Position numbers and translations under genes: made by a program. This document shows, one piece after another, positions 9,011 to 18,013 of a DNA stretch of 34,141 bases. Origin of the DNA: Candidatus Bipolaricaulota bacterium (lineage in GTDB: Bacteria > Bipolaricaulota > Bipolaricaulia > Bipolaricaulales > Bipolaricaulaceae); the NCBI GenBank assembly GCA_025060555.1, contig JANXBC010000002.1, forward strand, positions 1 to 34,141. The letters run 5' to 3'. The notes under the pieces are model-generated. The model was not told the DNA's origin, did no database searches, and worked only from the letters and a program-made list of their open reading frames with translations. Every line of letters starts with the position of its first letter. Positions within the stretch are counted from its first letter, which is position 1.

Positions 9011-9874
9011 ATGTCCACCGAGATAGTCATTGAGCCAGTCTGCGATTTCCCTGGGTATCGCGCTTGCGAGCTTTTACAAAAGGAGGTGTGGGGGTTCCAG
9101 GACATTTCTGTCGTTCCTGATCACGCCCTTCACATGATCGTTCAAGCCGGCGGCCTGCTTTTGGGGGCATTCGATGGGGTTGGTCCGGGCCGGGCAATGG
9201 TGGGCTTCTCCCTCTCCGTTTTGGGCCTCTGGGAAGGAAAAAGGCTTCGGCACCACTCCCTCATGACCGCGGTGAAGCCCGGGTATCAGGATCAAGGGAT
9301 CGGGCAAAAGCTCAAACTTGCCCAACGCGAACACGTTCTGAAGCAAGGGATCGACGTCATCACCTGGACCTTTGATCCCCTGGAGTCCCGCAACGCTCAC
9401 TTCAATTTGAATAAACTCGGTGGGATAGTGCGAAGCTATATTCCCAATTACTTTGGGGAGGAAATGCGGGATGCCCTAAACCGTGGTCTTCCCAGCGATC
9501 GGTTTCTTTGCGAGTGGTACCTGAACTCGCCGCGTGTGCGCTCCAGGATTGCGGGAGGGAAAATGCCAGAGCTTCGGCTCTCCGATGTAGAGGTGATAAA
9601 TCGCACCCAGCGGCTTCCCTCAGGGCAACGGGCGCCGGCCGGGGGCCGGTTGGAGCTCTCCGCACCATTCTTGTTCTTCGAGATCCCCAGCAACCTGCAA
9701 GCACTGAAACGCGAGAACCTCACGATAGCACGAGCTTGGCGGGGGGAGTGCCGAAAATTCCTCATGCCGTACTTGGAGGGAGGTTACCTTATCAGTGGGC
9801 TCGTCCGCCAAGGGGATCGGAGTTTTCTCCTGCTGGAGAGGGCAGAAGCGGAGGAGGTGCTAGCCCAGCCGTGA
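9011..9874 (+). CDS. GNAT superfamily acyltransferase, COG3375-like
   Basis: LQKEVWGFQDISVVPDHALHMIVQAGGLLLGAF...HHSLMTAVKPGYQDQGIGQKLKLAQREHVLKQGIDVITWTFDPLESRNAHFNLNKLG; next gene is GTGA-coupled. Confidence 0.8.
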   Translation: MSTEIVIEPVCDFPGYRACELLQKEVWGFQDISVVPDHALHMIVQAGGLLLGAFDGVGPGRAMVGFSLSVLGLWEGKRLRHHSLMTAVKPGYQDQGIGQKLKLAQREHVLKQGIDVITWTFDPLESRNAHFNLNKLGGIVRSYIPNYFGEEMRDALNRGLPSDRFLCEWYLNSPRVRSRIAGGKMPELRLSDVEVINRTQRLPSGQRAPAGGRLELSAPFLFFEIPSNLQALKRENLTIARAWRGECRKFLMPYLEGGYLISGLVRQGDRSFLLLERAEAEEVLAQP

Positions 9875-10983
9875 TCAAATTGGAGCGGATGTCCCTGTTT
9901 TTGGTGGAGTTGCCCCTGGTAAGCCCATTCGCCACAAGTTTTGGGGAGGAACGCGTAAAGCATGCGCTCCTTGTGGCTCTCACCGGGGATGGGGTCATGG
10001 GATGGGGGGAGTGTGTGGCTGGGTCCGGACCGTGGTTTTCCTCGGAAACCGTGGAAACCGCTCGTTACGTGATTTCCGAACACATCCGACCTATCCTGAG
10101 CGCCCACAAACTCATCGAACATCCATCGGATATGCCCAAGCTCCTCTCTCCCATCCGGGGGCACCAAATGGCGAAGGCTGCAGTAGAAGCAGCAACCTGG
10201 GACCTCTATGCCCGGACGCAAAAAAGGCCGCTCTTTCAGATCCTGGGAGGCGTGCGCGAGGAGATCCCCGCTGGTGTCAGCGTGGGTATCCAGCCCGATA
10301 TCCCCACCCTCCTCGCCACCGTGGAAAACTTCCTTCACGATGGCTACCAACGGATAAAGCTCAAGATAAAGCCGGGTTGGGATTTGGCGCCTGTGGGGGC
10401 CGTGCGCGAACGCTTCCCGGACATCCTCCTCTCCGTCGACGCCAACGCTGCCTATCGTTTGGAGGATTTCCCCACCCTAAAAGAATTGGATCGATACGGG
10501 CTTCTTATGCTTGAACAGCCCTTGGCTTTTGATGACCTTTTGGAGCACGCGCGCCTTTCACAAACTCTTTCCACCCCCATTTGTTTGGACGAATCCGTGG
10601 ACTCGGCGCATCGAGCTTGGGAGGCCCTGGAACTTGGGGCCTGCCGGATCATCAATGTCAAGCAAGGCCGCGTGGGTGGCGTCACCGAGGCCTTGGCCAT
10701 CCACAATCTGGCGTTGGCGCGGAAGGTCCCGCTTTGGTGTGGTGGCATGTTGGAAACGGGGATTGGAAGAGCGCTCAATGTGCATTTGGCTACTCTGCCC
10801 GGCTTCACCCTCCCGCACGACATCTCTGCCACGCGGCGCTATTTCCGCGAGGACATCTCCGAACCGCCTTTTGACCTGCAAAACGGTTATATTCCGGTGC
10901 CAAAGAAACCGGGCCTGGGGGTGGAGATCAATTGGGACCGGCTCCTGCGCTCTTGTACGTGGAGCCGGACCTGGAAGCTTTGA
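9871..10983 (+). CDS. Enolase-superfamily N-acylamino acid racemase / o-succinylbenzoate synthase
   Basis: KLKIKPGWD, LSVDANAAYRLEDF, LLMLEQPL, CLDESVDSAHRAWEALELGACRIINVKQGRVGG, WCGGMLETGIGRALNVHLA. GTG 9871 overlaps the upstream stop. Confidence 0.88.
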   Translation: MIKLERMSLFLVELPLVSPFATSFGEERVKHALLVALTGDGVMGWGECVAGSGPWFSSETVETARYVISEHIRPILSAHKLIEHPSDMPKLLSPIRGHQMAKAAVEAATWDLYARTQKRPLFQILGGVREEIPAGVSVGIQPDIPTLLATVENFLHDGYQRIKLKIKPGWDLAPVGAVRERFPDILLSVDANAAYRLEDFPTLKELDRYGLLMLEQPLAFDDLLEHARLSQTLSTPICLDESVDSAHRAWEALELGACRIINVKQGRVGGVTEALAIHNLALARKVPLWCGGMLETGIGRALNVHLATLPGFTLPHDISATRRYFREDISEPPFDLQNGYIPVPKKPGLGVEINWDRLLRSCTWSRTWKL

Positions 10984-10992
10984 GGAGGGAAG

Positions 10993-11664
10993 ATGCGCAA
11001 GCTTGAACTAGCCCGGCTCATTGATCACACCGCTTTGGGGCCCGATGTGGACCGCCCGCGCGTGGAAAAAATCTGCCAAGAAGCGATCCAGCACAAGTTT
11101 TATTCTGTCTGTGTACCCCCTACCTTCGTCGGCCTGGCCCGACAAATACTGCGGGACACGGGCGTGAAAATTTGTACGGCGGTGGGTTTCCCGCATGGAC
11201 AGCATCGCCCGGAGGTGAAAGCCGCGGAGGCCCGCATGGCGGTGGAGGATGGTGCCGACGAGGTGGACATGGTGATCCATGTCCCCGCCCTGAAAGCGCG
11301 GGACTACGCCTACGTCTTTGGGGAAATCCGGGCTGTACGGGAAGCCACGCAGAAGGCGGCGCGTCCCATTGTGCTCAAAGTGATTCTGGAGTGCGCTCTT
11401 CTCACGGACGAGGAGAAGGTAGCGGGGGCGATCTTGGTGAAAGCGGCCGGCGCGGATTTCGTGAAAACCTCCACAGGTTTCGGCCCAGGCGGTGCCACCC
11501 CCGAGGATGTGGCCCTTCTCAGGCGGGTTGTCGGCCCAAATTTTGGGGTCAAAGCGGCCGGCGGAATCCGTGACTATGCGACGGCGGTGCGCATGGTCGA
11601 GGCTGGGGCCAATCGTCTGGGAGCTTCTCGCTCCCTAGAAATCCTCGCCGGTGCTCCTGATTGA
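10993..11664 (+). CDS. deoC: Deoxyribose-phosphate aldolase
   Basis: LIDHTALGPD, TAVGFPHGQHRPEVKAAEARMAVEDGADEVDMVI, VKTSTGFGPGGATPEDV, KAAGGIRDYATAVRMVEAGANRLGASRS. Confidence 0.96.
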   Translation: MRKLELARLIDHTALGPDVDRPRVEKICQEAIQHKFYSVCVPPTFVGLARQILRDTGVKICTAVGFPHGQHRPEVKAAEARMAVEDGADEVDMVIHVPALKARDYAYVFGEIRAVREATQKAARPIVLKVILECALLTDEEKVAGAILVKAAGADFVKTSTGFGPGGATPEDVALLRRVVGPNFGVKAAGGIRDYATAVRMVEAGANRLGASRSLEILAGAPD

Positions 11665-12362
11665 CCTTGGCTGAGCTTTTCCGCGACCGCGCCCTCGTTC
11701 TGCGGGCCCAAGATCACGCGGAAACCGACCGAATCGTATCCGTCCTCTCCGAAAACCGCGGGCAGCTGGAGATCTTGGTCAAAGGCGCACGGCGAATAGA
11801 GCGCAGCTGGGGAGCAATTTTAGATATCCTCAACTTGGCGGAGATCATTTACTATCGCCGCCGCTCTGGGCTCCATTTGTTGCGTGAAGCCTGGCTTATT
11901 CAGGATTTTCCTGGGCTACGCGTGGACCTTCCCCGGCTGGAAGCGGGGTTGATCCTGACCCGCTGGGCGCGGGAGCTCGTACCGCATGAGTTTCCTGATC
12001 CCCGCCCATTTCGGTTGACCCTAAATTTCCTGCGCGCCCTGGAGGAAGGGGGGGCGCCGGAGGTCCTTCTCCGTGCCTATGAGCTTCGCCTCCTTAGCCT
12101 CCTGGGATATAGACCGGTGTTGAACGGTTGCCTTTCCTGTGGCGGCAAAGAAGGGCTGACCTGGGCGGCGGACAGGGGTGGACTTCTTTGCCGAAAATGT
12201 GGGGGAAGCGGGGAAGAAGTGCCCTCCCGCGTGTGGAACACCATGGGCGCAATGCTGCGTTTGTCAATGCCTGCCCTTCTACGCTTGCGCATCCCTGAGG
12301 ACGATCTAAATACGATGGATTCCCTTATCCACGCGTTCCGCGCGGTCCAGCTCGCGCGCTAG
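11661..12362 (+). CDS. recO: DNA repair protein RecO
   Basis: RALVLRAQDHAETDRIVSVLSENRGQLEILVKGARR; zinc-binding CLSCG...CRKCGG. Confidence 0.88.
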   Translation: MTLAELFRDRALVLRAQDHAETDRIVSVLSENRGQLEILVKGARRIERSWGAILDILNLAEIIYYRRRSGLHLLREAWLIQDFPGLRVDLPRLEAGLILTRWARELVPHEFPDPRPFRLTLNFLRALEEGGAPEVLLRAYELRLLSLLGYRPVLNGCLSCGGKEGLTWAADRGGLLCRKCGGSGEEVPSRVWNTMGAMLRLSMPALLRLRIPEDDLNTMDSLIHAFRAVQLAR

Positions 12363-12396
12363 CCTCAAGATGCGGGGGAAGATATATTCTGGCCCC

Positions 12397-12645
12397 GTGG
12401 AGCTGCGCATTTTTTCCTGTGAACGTCCGGTGTTTGCCGGGGAAGTTCAGGCGGTTTTCGCGAAAACCCCGCTGGGGTGGTTCGGCATACTCCCCCACCA
12501 CGCTCCCGCCGTCTTTCTCCTTCGGGATTCACCTGTACGCGTGAAGCTTGCGGAGGGAGAAAAACTCTTCCATGTAAAAGGTGGGGTTCTGCGGGTGCGG
12601 GAGAACCGGGTGACCATAGTTGCTGCCGAGGTCCGACATGCATAG
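12397..12645 (+). CDS. F-type ATPase epsilon-subunit-like beta-sandwich domain protein, standalone
   Basis: VELRIFSCERPVFAGEVQAVFAKTPLGWFGILPHHAPAVFLL...KLFHVKGGVLRVRENRVTIVAAEV resembles the AtpC N-terminal domain. C-terminal helices and neighbouring atp genes absent. GTG 12397 follows TATATT (12383-12388); the ORF table start is 12370. Confidence 0.72.
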   Translation: MELRIFSCERPVFAGEVQAVFAKTPLGWFGILPHHAPAVFLLRDSPVRVKLAEGEKLFHVKGGVLRVRENRVTIVAAEVRHA

Positions 12646-13858
12646 GGTGTTCATAACGGGTTTTGGCATCGTCAGCCCCATTGGGATTGGGAAGAACGCT
12701 TTCTTTCAGGGACTTAAGGCCGCCCAAGTGGGGATCAGGCGTGTGGACTACGACCTTGAGCTCACAGGAGTGGCCGCGAAGGTCGCTGCTCCCTGCGATC
12801 TTTTTGATCCCCTCGCGTTTCTTCCCCCAAAGAGGGCGAAGAGGCTTGGCCGGGCCTCCCAAATGGCAGTGGTGGCCGCTCGTTTGGCTGTGGAAGACGC
12901 ACACCTGAGCCTAAGCGGAACAGGAGCGGTGGTAGTCGGCACAGGAATCGGCGCATTGGAAGTGCTTTTGGAAAATCACCAAGTATTCCTTGACCGTGGC
13001 CCAGATCGGGTTTCACCTTTCCTAATCCCTCTTATGATGCCCAATGCTCCCGCGGCGGAGATCTCCATCGACTTGGGCATCAAGGGGCCAAGCTTCGGTG
13101 TGGCCACCGCTTGCGCCGCCAGCACCCATGCCATCGGGATCGCCTTTCACATGGTCCGCCAAGGCTTGGTGGATTGGGCCTTGGCCGGGGGAACAGAGGC
13201 TGTGATCTTGCCCATCGTCCTCGCTGCCTTCGATCGCATGGGCGCCCTTTCCCGTAATCCCGAGCCCGAGAGTGCCTCGCGCCCATTTGACCGCGACCGC
13301 GATGGATTTGTGCTCGGCGAAGGAGCAGCGATTGTCGTGTTAGAAAGCGAAGAGCATTTGCGCTCGCGGGGGGGTGAGGCCGTGGGAGAAATCGTGGGGT
13401 TCGGGCAGAGCTCCGATGCGTTTCATATCACGGCTCCACCGGAGGACGGAGAGGGAGCTTATCAAGCCATGGCCACCGCCTTACGCGACGCCCATCTTTC
13501 CCCAGAGGATGTGGACTACGTAAACGCGCACGGCACCTCCACCCCCCTCAATGACCGGGCGGAGACAGCCGCGATAAAAAGGCTCCTTGGCCCGCGGGCC
13601 TACGAGGTCCCCGTGAGCTCGATAAAGGCCCAGATCGGTCACCTTTTGGGCGCGGCCGGGGCGGCAGAAGTGGGGGCGGTTTTGTTTTCCTTCGCTGAAG
13701 GGCTTATCCCGGCCACCGCCACCTGGCGAAATCGCGATCCCGAATGTGATCTGGATTACGTACCCGGCATGCCTCGGCCGGCACGGATCCGGGTAGCTTT
13801 GAAAAATTCCTTTGGGTTCGGGGGGCAAAATGCCTCCCTTGTTTTGCGGGCAGTGTGA
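12638..13858 (+). CDS. fabF: 3-oxoacyl-ACP synthase II
   Basis: [28 protein letters not shown] (active Cys), [32 protein letters not shown]. Confidence 0.95.
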   Translation: MHRVFITGFGIVSPIGIGKNAFFQGLKAAQVGIRRVDYDLELTGVAAKVAAPCDLFDPLAFLPPKRAKRLGRASQMAVVAARLAVEDAHLSLSGTGAVVVGTGIGALEVLLENHQVFLDRGPDRVSPFLIPLMMPNAPAAEISIDLGIKGPSFGVATACAASTHAIGIAFHMVRQGLVDWALAGGTEAVILPIVLAAFDRMGALSRNPEPESASRPFDRDRDGFVLGEGAAIVVLESEEHLRSRGGEAVGEIVGFGQSSDAFHITAPPEDGEGAYQAMATALRDAHLSPEDVDYVNAHGTSTPLNDRAETAAIKRLLGPRAYEVPVSSIKAQIGHLLGAAGAAEVGAVLFSFAEGLIPATATWRNRDPECDLDYVPGMPRPARIRVALKNSFGFGGQNASLVLRAV

Positions 13859-14754
13859 AAGGAGTGAGGACGCGAGAGATCCGCGTGGCGATTGTGGGCA
13901 CGAAGTTCATGGGGCGCGCCCATGCGAACGCTTATCGGCAGGCGCGGGCCTTCTTTTCGCTGCCAATTTCTCCGTCCCTTTCCCTGGCATGCGGGACCAA
14001 CGAGGGGGAAACACAAGAGTTTGCCCGGCAATTCGGCTTTGCCCGCTACACCACCAGGTGGGAAGAGGCGGCCACTGCGACGGATGTGGACTTAGTGGAT
14101 ATCTGCGCTCCTAATGATCTTCATGCGCCGATCACGGCGGCCGCGGCAAAAGCAGGGAAAGCGGTGTTCTGCGAAAAGCCGCTCGCCAGAAACCTTGAAG
14201 AGGCCAAAAACATGTGCAAGGCCGTAGCCGAAGCGCGGGTACCCAACATGATCTGCTTCAATTACCGATTTTTCCCGGCCATTCAGCTTGCAAAAAAGCT
14301 CATCGCTGATGGGGCACTCGGAGAAATCCGCCAATTCCATGCCCTTTATCTTCAGGATTGGGGCCTCAGGCCAGGACTCCCCCTCACCTGGCGATTCCAA
14401 AAGGAACGGGCCGGCTCCGGAGCTTTGGGCGATACCGCCGTGCACATCGTCGATCTTGCTCGGTTCCTTGTGGGTGAAATCGCCGAGGTCACGCGCATGC
14501 TCACCACCTTTGGGGGTTCCGCAGGATCCTCGTGACCGAAGACGTTCATCCGTACGCGAAGAACTGGTGGCCCACCGGTCATATCCTGGGCTACGAGCAC
14601 ACCTTCGTTCACGCCGTGGTGGAGCTTTGCCGCGCCCTTGCGGAGGGAAGGGATCCCGAACCAGGTTTCCTCGAAGGGCTGAGGGCCCAGGCTGTGTTGG
14701 AGGCTGTGGCTCTTTCCGGGGAAAGCCGTCGTTGGGAGCGCGTCCCCCGCTAGA
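13855..14754 (+). pseudogene. Gfo/Idh/MocA-family oxidoreductase, apparently disrupted by internal deletion and frameshift
   Basis: N-terminal Rossmann part 13855-14535 ([64 protein letters not shown]). Typical C-terminus in another frame from ~14520 ([43 protein letters not shown]). The middle beta-sheet segment is missing. Confidence 0.75.
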
Positions 14755-15754
14755 ACTGCTGCAAAAAACGCACGTCGTTTTGCCAAAAGATGCGGATGTC
14801 CTCGATGCCGTAGCGTAGCATGGCCATGCGCTCAATCCCTAGCCCGAAGGCGAAGCCCGTGACCTCCTCCGGGTCGTATCCCACCTCCTCCAAGACCCGC
14901 GGGTGGACCATTCCTGCGCCCATGATTTCCAACCATTTTTCTGTGCCCTTCTTTCGAATATGTACCTGGGCTGAAGGTTCGGTGAACGGGAAGAAATCCG
15001 CAGAGAAACGCATTTCGTAGCCTGGCCCGAAGAAAGCCCGCACGAACTCCCCAATCACCCATTTGAGGTGCGCAAACGTTAGACCTCTCTCCACCCATAA
15101 GAGCTCCACTTGATGGAACACTGGGGAATGGGTGGCATCGGGGTTATCTCGGCGGAAACACCGGCCTGGACAAATTATGCGCACCGGCGGCCTCCGGGTC
15201 CTCATCACCCGGATCTGCACAGGCGAGGTATGAGTGCGAAGAAGTGTGCCTTCTCCAAGGTAAAAGGAATCCCATTCATCCCGGGCGGGATGGTCCGCGC
15301 CGATGTTGAGGGCCTCAAAGTTGTAGTATTCCGTCTCGATCTCCGGGCCGCTTGCCACGTCAAACCCAAGCCGAAGAAAAATCTCTTCTATCTCCAGCCG
15401 AACTTGGGTGAGAGGATGGAGTTTTCCCAGCGGCCGCCACTTTCCGGGAAGTGAAAAATCGTAGCGTTCGCGGGCAAGTTTTGCTAGGCGTGCCTGTGCC
15501 GCGATGAGGGCTCTTTTCTCCGCGAGAGCGGATTCTATGCGCTCTTTGAGAACATTCAAAATCTTGCCAGCCTCGGCGCGGTCAGAAGCGGGGAGCTCCT
15601 TCAGCGCCGAAAAAAGCTGGGTAAGCATGCCCCTCCGCCCCAAAAACTTGATTCTCACAGATTCTAAATCCTCCGGGCTCGCTAGGTTAGCGGAGACCTC
15701 CTCCCACGAACGCCAAAGGGCGTGCGCTTTTTGCGAAAGCTCCTCGAGGGTCAT
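14750..15754 (-). CDS. pheS: Phenylalanine--tRNA ligase alpha subunit
   Basis: HPLTQVRLEIEEIFLRLGFDVASGPEIETEYYNFEALNI, HPARDEWDSFYL, DATHSPVFHQVELLWVE, GFAFGLGIERMAMLRYGIEDIR. ATG 15754; the listed ORF extends to 15790. Confidence 0.97.
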   Translation of the reverse strand: MTLEELSQKAHALWRSWEEVSANLASPEDLESVRIKFLGRRGMLTQLFSALKELPASDRAEAGKILNVLKERIESALAEKRALIAAQARLAKLARERYDFSLPGKWRPLGKLHPLTQVRLEIEEIFLRLGFDVASGPEIETEYYNFEALNIGADHPARDEWDSFYLGEGTLLRTHTSPVQIRVMRTRRPPVRIICPGRCFRRDNPDATHSPVFHQVELLWVERGLTFAHLKWVIGEFVRAFFGPGYEMRFSADFFPFTEPSAQVHIRKKGTEKWLEIMGAGMVHPRVLEEVGYDPEEVTGFAFGLGIERMAMLRYGIEDIRIFWQNDVRFLQQF

Positions 15755-15762
15755 GGCCCCCA

Positions 15763-15804
15763 AGTGTACGGGAGCGCTGCGTTCATCCACAACACCCGTA
15801 TAAT
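15763..15804. promoter_or_regulatory. Divergent pheS/DUF362 leaderless promoters
   Basis: Plus TATAAT 15799-15804, 9 nt before ATG 15814; minus TACACT 15768-15763, 8 nt before pheS ATG 15754. Confidence 0.5.
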
Positions 15805-15813
15805 TCGCGCACT

Positions 15814-16896
15814 ATGCCCATCGTGTGGTTTACAGATTTTTCCGCATCGCCGGAGATGGGGGTCTTGGAAAAGCTTCGTCCGCTCCTTTACGAAGCCGGC
15901 TTACCGCAAATCTTCAGGCCTGGGCAGTTTGTCGCCATAAAACTACATTTTGGCGAGCGAGGGAACCTCGCGTACCTCCGACCGAACTATGTGCGGGTGG
16001 CAGTGGAAGAGCTGCAGAAGCTTGGGGCCAAGCCGTTCCTCACCGACGCTAACACCCTCTACACCGGCACGCGATCCAACGCCGTGGATCACCTCTTCAC
16101 CGCGGCGCAAAACGGGTTTGTCCTAGAAGTGGTGGGAGCTCCGGTGATCATCGCGGATGGTCTGCGCGGCACAGAGGAAGTGGAGATCCCAGTGGACGGG
16201 GTTCACGTGAAGCGCGCGAAAATCGCGGCGGCGATAGCCATGGCTGATGCCCTCCTTGTCCTCACTCACTTCAAAGGGCATGAGCAGGTGGGATTTGGGG
16301 GAACCCTCAAGAATTTGGGAATGGGCGGGGCTTCCCGGGCCGGAAAAATGGAGCAGCATTCGGTGTCTAAGCCCAGGGTAGAAGAGGCGCGCTGCCAAAG
16401 CTGCGGACTTTGCGCGCGCTATTGCCCCACCAAAGCTATCACCTTGGCTGAATACCCGGTGATCGATTACGCCCTCTGTCAAGGCTGCGGGCAATGCGTA
16501 GCCATGTGCAGTTTTGGTGCCATGGTCCCCGTTGAGGATGCCTCCGCGCAGCTCCTCGCCCAAAAGATTGCGGAGTATGCCAAGGCTGCGTGGAACAAGC
16601 GCCCAGCCTTGTTCGTCTCCTTCATCAGCGAGGTTTCCCCTGACTGCGATTGCTGGGGGATGAACAGACCCCCTGTGGCCCCGGATTTGGGGATTTTGGC
16701 CAGTACTGATCCCGTGGCCTTGGACCAAGCATGTATAGACCTTGTCCTGTCCGCATTGGGTTACGATCCCTTTTTGCGTGCGCATCCTCAGGCCTCCTGG
16801 GAGGAGCAATTGGCTCATGCCGAGCGCATCGGCTTGGGATCCCGATCTTATGAGCTCCGCAGTATTCTGACAGGTCTGGATCGCCCAGGGCCCTGA
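15814..16896 (+). CDS. DUF362 domain protein with two 4Fe-4S clusters
   Basis: DUF362 pattern (VAIKLHFGERGNLAYLRPNYVR; FKGHEQVGFGGTLKNLGMG) plus ferredoxin motifs CQSCGLCARYCP and CQGCGQCVAMC. Confidence 0.88.
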   Translation: MPIVWFTDFSASPEMGVLEKLRPLLYEAGLPQIFRPGQFVAIKLHFGERGNLAYLRPNYVRVAVEELQKLGAKPFLTDANTLYTGTRSNAVDHLFTAAQNGFVLEVVGAPVIIADGLRGTEEVEIPVDGVHVKRAKIAAAIAMADALLVLTHFKGHEQVGFGGTLKNLGMGGASRAGKMEQHSVSKPRVEEARCQSCGLCARYCPTKAITLAEYPVIDYALCQGCGQCVAMCSFGAMVPVEDASAQLLAQKIAEYAKAAWNKRPALFVSFISEVSPDCDCWGMNRPPVAPDLGILASTDPVALDQACIDLVLSALGYDPFLRAHPQASWEEQLAHAERIGLGSRSYELRSILTGLDRPGP

Positions 16897-16913
16897 TTTA
16901 CAATATTCAAGCC

Positions 16914-18011
16914 ATGAGCGAATACGCGGAGCGCCGGAAAAGGCTTTGGGAAAAAGTTCGGGCCCAAGGGGTGGATGCCTTCCTCATCGTGAACGTGGAG
17001 GGCTCGGAGTATCCTAACCTCCGGTACCTCACGGGCTTCACCGGGACGTTCGGGGTGCTGATACTCGCCGAAAATGCGCTGTTTCTCACAGATCCGCGTT
17101 ATACGGAACAGGCCCAACGCCAAGTGGATCTCCCGGTTGTGGAGGTGCGGGGACGTTGGATTCCTCAACTCATAGAGAAGCTGCAGGCTCTGGGAGCAAA
17201 GCGGATTGGCCTTGGCAGCCAACGCACCACCCTCCACCTTTTTGAGGAACTTAGGAAAGCTGGGGAGGGTTTGGAATTCGTGCCTTTGGGTTCCCCGGTG
17301 GAGGAGCTGCGCAAAGTAAAGACGGAAACAGAAATTCAAAGGATAAAGGAGGCGGTAGAGCTCACGGAGGCCGGGCTACGGTGGATCTTGGGACAACTGC
17401 GACCGGGGATGACCGAGCGAGAAGTCGCCCTGGAATTGGAGTTCTGGTACAGGAAAGAAGGCACGGACCATGTGGCGTTTGAGCTCATCGTTGCCGCTGG
17501 TCCCAATAGCGCCATGCCCCACTACCGCGGTGGGCCTTGTCCTCTCCGCCGCGGCGAGGTTGTGCTTTTTGATATCGGTGCGCGCGTGGATGGCTATTGC
17601 GCTGATCTCACCCGCGTGGTGGCCTTGGGTAAACCTGATCCTGAGGTTCAGGCCGCGTACAAGCTCGTACGCGCCGCAAACGAAGCGGGGATCAAGGCGA
17701 TCGCCGCCGGCGCTCGCGGGAAAGACGTGGACGCACAAGCACGCCGGGTCATCGAGGAGGCGGGATTGGGAGAACGCTTTGGCCACGGACTGGGGCATGG
17801 GGTAGGGTTAGAGATACACGAGGGCCCGCGCCTTTCCGCAACCTCTGAGGATATCCTTGAAACGGGAAACGTTGTTACCGTTGAGCCTGGTGTTTATTTC
17901 CCCGGGAAATTCGGCATCCGCATCGAGGATTTGGTTGTGGTGAGAGAAAAAGGAGCCCAAACCCTATCCACGTTCCCCAAGGACGAGCTTTTGGTGCTCG
18001 CTTGGAGGTGA
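16914..18011 (+). CDS. M24 family Xaa-Pro peptidase
   Basis: GPNSAMPHYRGGPCPLRRGEVVLFDIGARVDGYCADLTRVV, GHGLGHGVGLEIHEGPRLS, GNVVTVEPGVYFPGKFGIRIEDLVVV. Confidence 0.95.
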   Translation: MSEYAERRKRLWEKVRAQGVDAFLIVNVEGSEYPNLRYLTGFTGTFGVLILAENALFLTDPRYTEQAQRQVDLPVVEVRGRWIPQLIEKLQALGAKRIGLGSQRTTLHLFEELRKAGEGLEFVPLGSPVEELRKVKTETEIQRIKEAVELTEAGLRWILGQLRPGMTEREVALELEFWYRKEGTDHVAFELIVAAGPNSAMPHYRGGPCPLRRGEVVLFDIGARVDGYCADLTRVVALGKPDPEVQAAYKLVRAANEAGIKAIAAGARGKDVDAQARRVIEEAGLGERFGHGLGHGVGLEIHEGPRLSATSEDILETGNVVTVEPGVYFPGKFGIRIEDLVVVREKGAQTLSTFPKDELLVLAWR

Positions 18012-18013
18012 AC

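Noticed and set aside
9508-9870. N-terminal 121-aa extension of the racemase ORF
   Set aside because: Overlaps the GNAT gene out of frame; homologous sequence starts at VIKLERMSLFLVELPL (GTG 9871).
14092-14835. 247-aa minus-strand ORF over the oxidoreductase remnant
   Set aside because: Arg/Ser/Pro-rich composition and no motifs; the opposing frames have a clear family match.
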